Of a stretch of DNA of 29,102 nt, positions 15,551 through 21,025 are shown one piece after another. The stretch spans positions 1-29,102 of the forward strand of contig CAYSPG010000033.1 of NCBI GenBank assembly GCA_964432885.1. Direction: 5' to 3'. The DNA is from CAYSPG01 sp964432885 (GTDB lineage: Bacteria > Bacteroidota > Bacteroidia > AKYH767-A > OLB10). Both the position numbers and the translations under genes were made by a program. Positions within the stretch are counted from its first letter, which is position 1. The number at the start of each line of letters is the position of its first letter. Under the pieces are notes generated by a model. The model searched no databases. It was given only the letters and a program-made list of their open reading frames with translations, and was not told the origin of the DNA.

Positions 15551-16242
15551 GCCATTAAGCACAAAGCACTGCACACATGCACGGCAGCAGTTTCGGTACG
15601 TAATCTTTTTTCACCAAGAGAAACGTGTTCAAAGTTTTTTGAAACAGCCTGCTGAATTTCTTCCTTAGAAAAATCCCCCTCGGGACCTATTAAAAACAAA
15701 AACGATTTAGTATTAATCAATATTGCTTGTAATGTTTTTTTTTCTGAAGGCTCACAATGTGCAATTGCCTTTGTTACATTAAAATCTTTCTCTAAAAATT
15801 TTTGAAACGAAATCATTTCATTCAATTTAGGCAAGTACAACCTGTTGCTCTGTTTCATTGAAGAAATTAAAATTTTTTCGCAGCGCTCATGGTTCAAATG
15901 CTTGCGTTCGCTGTAGCGCGAAAGTAATGGAGTAATTTCTTCTACACCCAGTTCTGTTGCTTTTTCTAAAAACCATTCAAACCTGTCAATCGCCTTTGGT
16001 GGAGCAATTGCAATGTGCAAAGTAAAATTTCTTGGCTTTTCTTCAATTCGGTTTTCAATTTTCAAAACACATCTTTTTGCATTGGCAATTTCAATTTTCG
16101 AGAAATATTTTTTTCCGTTGCCATCAGTAAAAATTAATTCATCATCAGCTTTATGTCGCAGCACGCGAATGCAATGTACAGATTCCTGTTCATCAAGAAA
16201 TGCTTTATCGCCTTCTATGTTGTTACAATAAAATAGTTCCAT
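15541..16242 (-). CDS. rsmE: 16S rRNA (uracil-1498-N3)-methyltransferase
   Basis: A 233-residue SPOUT-class methyltransferase that modifies U1498 of 16S rRNA using S-adenosylmethionine. Visible signatures are HCIRVLRHK near residue 25 (PUA-like N-terminal domain), APPKAIDRFEWFLEKATELGV in the middle, and the knot region at the C-terminus, FLIGPEGDFSKEEI and SLGEKRLRTETAAVH. Length is typical. The last residues (ARG-stop) are encoded by the adjoining palindrome, so the natural C-terminus may have been remodelled by repeat insertion. It begins five bases after the stop of the AlbA_2 gene, which suggests one transcript. Confidence 0.96.
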   Translation of the reverse strand: MELFYCNNIEGDKAFLDEQESVHCIRVLRHKADDELIFTDGNGKKYFSKIEIANAKRCVLKIENRIEEKPRNFTLHIAIAPPKAIDRFEWFLEKATELGVEEITPLLSRYSERKHLNHERCEKILISSMKQSNRLYLPKLNEMISFQKFLEKDFNVTKAIAHCEPSEKKTLQAILINTKSFLFLIGPEGDFSKEEIQQAVSKNFEHVSLGEKRLRTETAAVHVCSALCLMARG

Positions 16243-16247
16243 TTGTT

Positions 16248-16916
16248 TTAACTCAAAGTGTAAAAATCTTCCTTTTCTGTCGTATGCATTCTAATTACAC
16301 CAACACTAACTAAGTTTACTAAAATTTTAATAGCAGTTCTTCTTGATATGTTTAACAGTTTGCAATATTGTTTAAGAGTAATTTTTTCATTCTTATTTAA
16401 ATAATCAAGCAATTCTTTTTCTTTTGAAGAATATTTTATGAGTGTTTGTTTTGACGTATTATTTCTTTTCAAAACATCAACAACTACTTTACTTGCCAGC
16501 AGCGATTTATCTTTTACCCTAATATGCACCCACCACTTTTCGCTTTCGTCCTTTGCATAGTAAGGTTTGTTTTCACCATTTGGAACTTTTACCTCAAGCA
16601 CAGTTTTCTTTCCTGAAGTCCACTCCGTAAACTCAAGTTCAATAGCAGGTTTGCAAAAAAATGTGGCAGCTTGCTCCAGCATAAATTTTTCTTCTTCTGT
16701 TTTTATGCCACCAATAGTTTTGTTGTCATTTACTCCAACTAAAATAATTCCTCCTTTATGATTTGCAAACGACACAATAGTTTTTGCAATTTTATTTACG
16801 CTTGATATTTCCTTTTTAAAATCAAGCATTTCATTTTCTCCTCCTTCAATTAGTTTTTCAAGTGGAGAAAGTTTCCTCTTTAATTGAGGTTGTTTATTTA
16901 TAGTTTGGAGATACAT
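16248..16916 (-). CDS. AlbA_2/Schlafen-domain protein with C-terminal winged helix
   Basis: A 222-residue protein. The N-terminal half carries the Schlafen AlbA_2 pattern: E-x-x-x-LDFKKE near residues 27-36, then KTIVSFANHKGGIILVGVND (45-64), continued by a beta-rich part to about 150. The C-terminal part (about 160-222) looks like a helix-turn-helix/winged helix (ITLKQYCKLLNISRRTAIKILVNL). Proteins of this design are often labelled ATP-binding proteins or transcriptional regulators; the AlbA_2 domain in some relatives has nucleic-acid cleavage activity. Its exact role is unknown. It lies just upstream of rsmE in the same direction. Confidence 0.85.
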   Translation of the reverse strand: MYLQTINKQPQLKRKLSPLEKLIEGGENEMLDFKKEISSVNKIAKTIVSFANHKGGIILVGVNDNKTIGGIKTEEEKFMLEQAATFFCKPAIELEFTEWTSGKKTVLEVKVPNGENKPYYAKDESEKWWVHIRVKDKSLLASKVVVDVLKRNNTSKQTLIKYSSKEKELLDYLNKNEKITLKQYCKLLNISRRTAIKILVNLVSVGVIRMHTTEKEDFYTLS

Positions 16917-17026
16917 TTATCTTAATTCGCAAATATTTTTCTTTGATTACTCGACTGTGTTATGAATTTCATTTTTATTCAAGGTAGATTTTGGACTACC
17001 ATAAGAGTAATGTTTGATTAAAAGAA

Positions 17027-17170
17027 GACCCCTCGGCAAGCTCGGGGTGACAAGATTTAGTACAATCACGAGAGAGGCAGAAAATGGGAGTTTGCCTATG
17101 GCAAACTCCCATTTTTCTGCCTCTCTCTAATTTAAAAATAACGCTGTCACCCCATGCTGGCCGAGGGGTC
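17027..17170. repeat. Nested double palindrome with a 27-bp inner stem
   Basis: The outer arms 17027-17051 and 17146-17170 are inverted copies (22 of 25 bases; gacccctcgg…ggggtgac). Inside them, 17070-17096 and 17100-17127 pair along their full length except for one extra base, with a loop of only three bases. The two arm pairs are unrelated in sequence, as if one palindrome had entered the loop of another. Confidence 0.9.
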
Positions 17171-17225
17171 TCATGGATGATAAAATTTACTTTTACTAAA
17201 GACTTCCTAACCAAACATTGGAGAG

Positions 17226-17256
17226 TTGTCATTCCGAGCGCAGCCGAGGAATCTTT
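17226..17256. repeat. Single repeat piece next to the mqnB stop codon
   Basis: gtcattccgagcgcagccga and the following ggaatc resemble the gtgacccc…ccgagg arms at 17027-17170 (shared CCGAGG core after a gtca start). No inverted partner is seen nearby, so it looks like a solitary or decayed arm. It lies just downstream of mqnB and may form part of its 3' untranslated region. Confidence 0.5.
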
Positions 17257-17257
17257 T

Positions 17258-17893
17258 TTATTTAGTACCGGAAAGTTCATCAATAAATTTTTCAATAAAA
17301 ATAGTTAAGCTTTTAATGGCTCCCTCAATATCCCAATTGTTACGATTTCGTTTTTCAATAAAATTAGAAATACTTCTCACCTGTATGCACGGAATATTTT
17401 TCTGTGTGCAAACATAAAAACACGCAGCCCCTTCCATGGTTTCAATATCGGGATTGTATTTCAATTTTATTTTGGCAATACTTTTTTCGTTGCCGTGAGC
17501 CTTATTAACCGTAATTCCTTTTACTTTTTTTAATTCATCAACACATTTTAGTTTTCCTGAAAAAGAAGATTGCATAACTCCATTTACAAAAGGATATTTA
17601 TTTTTTTTCTCTAAACCCATTTCAAAAATATCGATAAACTTCTCATCGTCTTCAGCACCTAAATCTGCAAACCGATCGCTAATTACATTTACAACTTCTC
17701 CTTTTTTTACTTCCTGTGAAAAACTTCCAGCAATACCAACATTTAAAACCAAATCATAATTATTTGTTGTAAGGTGTTGTGTTAAATGAAAAGTAGTTGC
17801 AGGCATTCCAACACCAGTAATTAAAACCGTTACACCTTTAGTATTTAAAGTTGTAAACTCGTTCTCTGTAGCACAAACAACTAGCACTTTCAT
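17258..17893 (-). CDS. mqnB: Futalosine hydrolase
   Basis: With the start at the ATG 17891-17893 the protein has 211 residues; a TTG nine bases upstream is less likely because it falls in the promoter box. It belongs to the nucleoside phosphorylase/MTA-nucleosidase fold: MKVLVVCATENEF, LITGVGMPATTFHLT, DLVLNVGIAGSF, and near the end IETMEGAACFYVC. The segment VRSISNFIEKRNRNNWDIEGAI is typical of futalosine hydrolases and sets it apart from MTA/SAH nucleosidases. The enzyme splits futalosine (or aminofutalosine) in the alternative menaquinone pathway. The other mqn genes are not in the window. The prenyltransferase at 5333-6199 could act later in the same route. Confidence 0.9.
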   Translation of the reverse strand: MKVLVVCATENEFTTLNTKGVTVLITGVGMPATTFHLTQHLTTNNYDLVLNVGIAGSFSQEVKKGEVVNVISDRFADLGAEDDEKFIDIFEMGLEKKNKYPFVNGVMQSSFSGKLKCVDELKKVKGITVNKAHGNEKSIAKIKLKYNPDIETMEGAACFYVCTQKNIPCIQVRSISNFIEKRNRNNWDIEGAIKSLTIFIEKFIDELSGTK

Positions 17894-17899
17894 ATCCTG

Positions 17900-17907
17900 C
17901 AAATCTA
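17900..17907 (-). promoter_or_regulatory. Candidate -7 box for mqnB
   Basis: On the minus strand the bases read TAGATTTG (TAnnTTTG), ending six bases before the ATG. Transcription would then begin at or within a few bases of the start codon. A TTG 17 bases upstream (17925-17927) is a possible -33 element. Confidence 0.5.
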
Positions 17908-17940
17908 AATTTTTAAAAACAAACCAATGTCTTATTCGTT

Positions 17941-17948
17941 TACTTTTG
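17941..17948 (+). promoter_or_regulatory. Candidate -7 box for queD
   Basis: TACTTTTG matches TAnnTTTG and ends 24 bases before the queD ATG, facing away from the mqnB box 33 bases away. This gives a compact divergent promoter pair. No good -33 match is seen. Confidence 0.45.
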
Positions 17949-17972
17949 CTGCGAAAGAATTGAGAATAAAAA

Positions 17973-18386
17973 ATGGTTTATATTACAAGAAAAGAGCGCT
18001 TTAATTCAGCGCACAAATTATACAGGGAAGACTGGACTTTAGAAAAGAATTTGGAAGTGTTTGGCAAATGCGCAAATCCAAACTGGCATGGACATAATTA
18101 TGAATTATATGTTACTGTAAAAGGAGCACCCAGTGCATTGACCGGTTTTGTAATTGATTTAAAAGTGTTGAGTGAAATTGTAAACGAAAAAATTACAGAA
18201 AAACTCGACCATAAAAATTTAAATCTTGATGTTGATTTTATGAAAGGAAAAATGCCATCAACAGAAATTTTGGCAATAGAAATTTGGAAACAAATTGCTG
18301 ATGATGTAAAAAAGAATGGCGGACAATTGCATTGCATAAAAGTTTGTGAAACCGATAATAATTATGTTGAATATTTTGGAGAATAA
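17973..18386 (+). CDS. queD: 6-carboxytetrahydropterin synthase (PTPS/QueD family)
   Basis: A 137-residue enzyme of the 6-pyruvoyl-tetrahydropterin synthase fold. Zinc ligands are His14 (FNSAHKL), His39 and His41 (NWHGHNYEL); the catalytic cysteine is Cys33 (GKCANPNW). TGFVIDLKVLSEIV, LDHKNLN and PSTEILAIEIW are the other family signatures. QueD turns 7,8-dihydroneopterin triphosphate, the product of FolE, into 6-carboxytetrahydropterin on the way to queuosine. folE follows 152 bases downstream, which fits. A role in another pterin branch (PTPS proper) cannot be excluded from sequence alone. Confidence 0.92.
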   Translation: MVYITRKERFNSAHKLYREDWTLEKNLEVFGKCANPNWHGHNYELYVTVKGAPSALTGFVIDLKVLSEIVNEKITEKLDHKNLNLDVDFMKGKMPSTEILAIEIWKQIADDVKKNGGQLHCIKVCETDNNYVEYFGE

Positions 18387-18524
18387 AAGTTAGCCACAGA
18401 TAAACATTAAAAAGTTAGCCACAGATTCACAGATTGAAAATTAAAAAAACGAAGCACTCAGATTAAGTGACTATAAAATCTGTGGGTTTTAATTTTAGAG
18501 AATTAAATCTGTTAATCTGTGGCT
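18385..18524. repeat. Intergenic palindrome with a duplicated arm between queD and folE
   Basis: agccacagattcacagatt (18417-18435) is inverted at 18506-18524 with one mismatch in 19; an inner pair (aaaattaaaa 18437-18446 with ttttaatttt 18487-18496) lengthens the stem. The outer piece aaaagttagccacagat also occurs at 18385-18401, so the left arm is partly duplicated. It carries no gene and lies in the gap of a likely operon. Confidence 0.75.
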
Positions 18525-18538
18525 TATAATAACACTGC

Positions 18539-19177
18539 ATGAGCAAAAAAACTAAACCCACATTTCAGCATGATGAAATGGATGGATATGAAAAAATAGA
18601 TTACTACAATCCTAAAGTTGTTTCTAAACTTTCAGAAAATTTTAAATCTGTTTTAGATAACATTGGAGAAGATTCTACACGAGAGGGTTTATTACGAACT
18701 CCTGAACGTGCTGCAAAAGCAATGCAGTTTTTAACGCATGGCTACGACCTGGATGCAAAAGCAATTTTAGAGTCAGCAAAGTTTCGTGAGGACTACAAGC
18801 AAATGGTAATTGTAAAAGATATTGAATTGTATTCGTTGTGCGAGCACCACCTGCTTCCGTTTTTTGGTAAGGCGCATGTGGCTTACATCCCTAACAATTA
18901 CATAGTGGGTTTGAGTAAAATTCCGAGAGTGGTTGACGCATTTGCGCGAAGGCTACAAGTGCAGGAAAGGTTAACAACCCAAATTCGTGATGCCATAAAG
19001 GAAACATTAAAACCGCTTGGCGTGGCGGTGGTTATTGAAGCCAAACACATGTGCATGCAAATTCGTGGTGTACAAAAACAAAATTCTGTTACTACTACGT
19101 CAGCGTTTACCGGTGAGTTTGAAAACGACCGCACACGCAGTGAATTTATCAGATTAATTTCTTCAAAGTTAAGTTAG
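18539..19177 (+). CDS. folE: GTP cyclohydrolase I
   Basis: A 212-residue enzyme that converts GTP to 7,8-dihydroneopterin triphosphate, the entry point to folate and, with QueD, to queuosine. Zinc ligands are Cys101 and His104 in LYSLCEHHLLPFFGKAHVAY, and Cys172 in KHMCMQIRGV. LRTPERAAKAM, IVGLSKIPRVVDAFARRLQVQERLT and NSVTTTSAFTGEF complete the family pattern. Length is typical. Only two bases separate its stop from the next ATG, so the response regulator is very likely on the same transcript. Confidence 0.96.
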   Translation: MSKKTKPTFQHDEMDGYEKIDYYNPKVVSKLSENFKSVLDNIGEDSTREGLLRTPERAAKAMQFLTHGYDLDAKAILESAKFREDYKQMVIVKDIELYSLCEHHLLPFFGKAHVAYIPNNYIVGLSKIPRVVDAFARRLQVQERLTTQIRDAIKETLKPLGVAVVIEAKHMCMQIRGVQKQNSVTTTSAFTGEFENDRTRSEFIRLISSKLS

Positions 19178-19179
19178 TA

Positions 19180-19665
19180 ATGGCGCAGGCGTTCACCGTT
19201 TTTATAATTGAAGATGATATGCATTTGCAAAAAATGCTGATTGATTTTTTTCACGATAAATTTCCTGACATCGAAATAAAAACTTTTATAACAGGCGAAC
19301 AGGCTCTATTACATCTTGACGATAATGTACACCTGATAATTTTGGATTATTTTTTAAATCATCATGACGAACATGCGCTTGACGGCCTTGCCATACTTGC
19401 CCGCGTGCGCGAAATAAATAAAAGCATTCGTGTGGTTTTATTTTCAGGCCAAAGCGACCCCGAAGTGGCAGCACAGTCAATTAAAATGGGCGCGTATGAT
19501 TACGTTGCAAAAAACACACAGTCGTTCGAAAAATTAGAAGCGGTTATTGCACATCTCAAGCGTCACTTTATTATTGAAACACCTGCCTTTAACAAAAAGC
19601 TGATTACTATTTTGCTGATTGGTATTGCGCTTATTGCTGCATTGTTTTATTTGACTAAAAGATAA
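19180..19665 (+). CDS. Single-domain response regulator with C-terminal membrane anchor
   Basis: A 161-residue protein. Residues 1-125 form a receiver domain: acidic pocket E11-D12-D13 (FIIEDDMHL), phospho-acceptor Asp56 in LIILDYFLN, the Ser89 of VLFSGQS at the switch position and Lys111 in YVAKNTQ. There is no DNA-binding or enzymatic output domain. Instead residues about 140-158 (LITILLIGIALIAALFYL) form one membrane segment ending in TKR, placing the receiver domain in the cytoplasm at the inner membrane. No histidine kinase is next to it. It starts two bases after folE. What it signals to is unknown. Confidence 0.85.
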   Translation: MAQAFTVFIIEDDMHLQKMLIDFFHDKFPDIEIKTFITGEQALLHLDDNVHLIILDYFLNHHDEHALDGLAILARVREINKSIRVVLFSGQSDPEVAAQSIKMGAYDYVAKNTQSFEKLEAVIAHLKRHFIIETPAFNKKLITILLIGIALIAALFYLTKR

Positions 19666-19727
19666 TTCTAACGGTTACGATTTTTGCCACGAAGGCACAA
19701 AGGCAGGACGAAAAAATTTAATGATAC

Positions 19728-19757
19728 TTTGTTGGTGCGGTTAATTATTTATCTTTG
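19728..19757 (+). promoter_or_regulatory. Candidate promoter of hicAB
   Basis: TTTG (19728-19731), then 18 bases, then TATCTTTG (19750-19757): the best match in the window to a Bacteroidota -33/-7 pair. The -7 box ends eight bases before the hicA ATG, so the leader would be only a few bases long. Confidence 0.55.
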
Positions 19758-19765
19758 AAATGTAA

Positions 19766-19954
19766 ATGAAAGTAAGAGAGGTAATTCGTTTAATAGAAAC
19801 CGATGGCTGGTTTAAGGTGAGACAAAAAGGAAGTCACATGCAGTATAAACACAGCACAAAAAAAGGATTGGTTACAATTGCATGCCATAAACTTTCGGAC
19901 GATATTGACAGTGGAACTTTAAACAGCATTTTAAAACAAGCTCAATTAAAATAA
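19766..19954 (+). CDS. hicA: HicA-type mRNA interferase toxin
   Basis: A 62-residue basic protein with the compact dsRBD-like HicA fold. The family's catalytic histidine is in QKGSHMQYKH (His24), after KVREVIRLIETDGW. HicA toxins cut mRNA or tmRNA when not bound by their antitoxin. Size is typical. It lies seven bases before the hicB-like gene, in the toxin-first order usual for this family. It appears intact. Confidence 0.9.
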   Translation: MKVREVIRLIETDGWFKVRQKGSHMQYKHSTKKGLVTIACHKLSDDIDSGTLNSILKQAQLK

Positions 19955-19961
19955 CTACGTT

Positions 19962-20180
19962 ATGAAAAAATATTTAGTGATTTTTGAAAAAACTAAAACA
20001 GGATACAGTTGCTATGTACCCGACCTGAATGGTTGCATAGCAACAGGTAAGACAAAAGCAATTGCAGAAAAAAATATTTTCGCGGCCATTAAATTTCATC
20101 TTGAAGGATTAGAAGAAGAGGGCATGAAAATACCTGTTGCAAAAACCGAGAGTGAGATGATGGTGTTCGCTAATATTTAA
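19962..20180 (+). CDS. hicB: HicB-type antitoxin
   Basis: A 72-residue protein with the partial RNase-H-like HicB fold (MKKYLVIFEKTKTGYSCYVPDLNGCIATGKT…AIAEKNIFAAIKFHLEGLEEEG). It would bind and neutralise the HicA product encoded directly upstream. It lacks the C-terminal DNA-binding domain that longer HicB proteins use for autoregulation, so control of the pair may rest on other means. A terminator follows at 20221-20252. Confidence 0.9.
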   Translation: MKKYLVIFEKTKTGYSCYVPDLNGCIATGKTKAIAEKNIFAAIKFHLEGLEEEGMKIPVAKTESEMMVFANI

Positions 20181-20220
20181 TCAACCACTCGTTGTAAAAT
20201 GCATTAGTCACAAAACAAAA

Positions 20221-20252
20221 AAAGCAACCGAGTTGGCACATCCGGTTGCTTT
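20221..20252. terminator. Intrinsic terminator after hicB
   Basis: aaagcaaccg (20221-20230) pairs perfectly with cggttgcttt (20243-20252) around a 12-base loop. A run of A before the stem and T at its end let it work for hicAB on the plus strand and perhaps for the minus-strand gene ending at 20392. Confidence 0.7.
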
Positions 20253-20391
20253 TGTGGTTTACTGTTCTGTTTTTAGACCATAAGCAAATTTTAATTTAGA
20301 GTTATGCAAACATGTTTGCAATGCCCGTGCCGAAATTTGCCACTTGCAAGGTTTTTGTAAGAAATAAAAATATTGTATTTAAAAACTACGG

Positions 20392-21021
20392 TTATTTTTT
20401 AAAACAACTCGTATTTGATGGTACAAGACACTTATTATTAATCCACCTACCATGCAGTTTTTCTATCTCTATTGTTTTAAAATTGCAATCAACATAATTG
20501 CCTAAGCAGTCCATGGCAACAATTTTCATTTCACCGGCTTTAATTTTTGAAACAACAAGACTAAATAATGAATCTTGGGACATCAATTTGTTTTCGCAGC
20601 CAAGTTTTGCGCCAACTGCATTATTAAACAAATCCATTGTGCCTGAAACCGAATCAGGAACCTCGCCCTCTTCATATTGCAACTTTTTGAACATTTTAAA
20701 ATTACCACGTTCATGTGCCTTTCCAAAACTGATTGCTTTTTTGGCTTTTACTTTTTGCGAAGCAAGAGCCATCCAATATGCATGACGAAATGCATCTAAG
20801 GTGCCGCCACTGTTTCTATTGTCTAACAATGAATCTGTCTTTACCTTTCTAACCCCTTCCAAAGCAATTTTTGCAGCATCATAAATTTTTTTTGCAGCAA
20901 AAGGATGAAAGACAGCCCACCACTTTTCGGGACAACTAATTTTGTTTTGACCTATACAAGGAATAATTAAAAAAATTAGTTTTACCACAATCAAAAAACA
21001 AGTTTTCCTAACACACACCAT
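20392..21021 (-). CDS. Secreted DUF6973-like protein of unknown function
   Basis: A 209-residue protein with a hydrophobic N-terminus (CFLIVVKLIFLIIPCIGQ) that fits a signal peptide ending at Gln25. Its most conserved-looking part is NSGGTLDAFRHAYWMALAS (about 70-88) followed by FGKAHERGNF and the GTMDLFNNAVGAKLG segment. The DAFRHAYW pattern, with histidines and acidic residues, recalls DUF6973, a family I know only as uncharacterised; this assignment is from memory of the motif and is not certain. Several cysteines near the C-terminus suggest an exported, disulfide-bonded protein. It is transcribed away from the M14 peptidase, with start codons four bases apart. Confidence 0.6.
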   Translation of the reverse strand: MVCVRKTCFLIVVKLIFLIIPCIGQNKISCPEKWWAVFHPFAAKKIYDAAKIALEGVRKVKTDSLLDNRNSGGTLDAFRHAYWMALASQKVKAKKAISFGKAHERGNFKMFKKLQYEEGEVPDSVSGTMDLFNNAVGAKLGCENKLMSQDSLFSLVVSKIKAGEMKIVAMDCLGNYVDCNFKTIEIEKLHGRWINNKCLVPSNTSCFKK

Positions 21022-21025
21022 ACCT

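Larger units (their letters stand above)
16917..17257. other. Gene-free interval dominated by palindromes
   Basis: Between the AlbA_2 gene and mqnB, both on the minus strand, are 341 bases with no credible gene. They hold a nested pair of inverted repeats (17027-17170) and a further repeat piece (17226-17256). Apparent reading frames across it are by-products of the palindrome. Confidence 0.7.

Noticed and set aside
16996..17308. Small frames on both strands across the nested palindrome
   Set aside because: They arise because the palindrome reads alike on both strands; the predicted peptides have no protein-like features.
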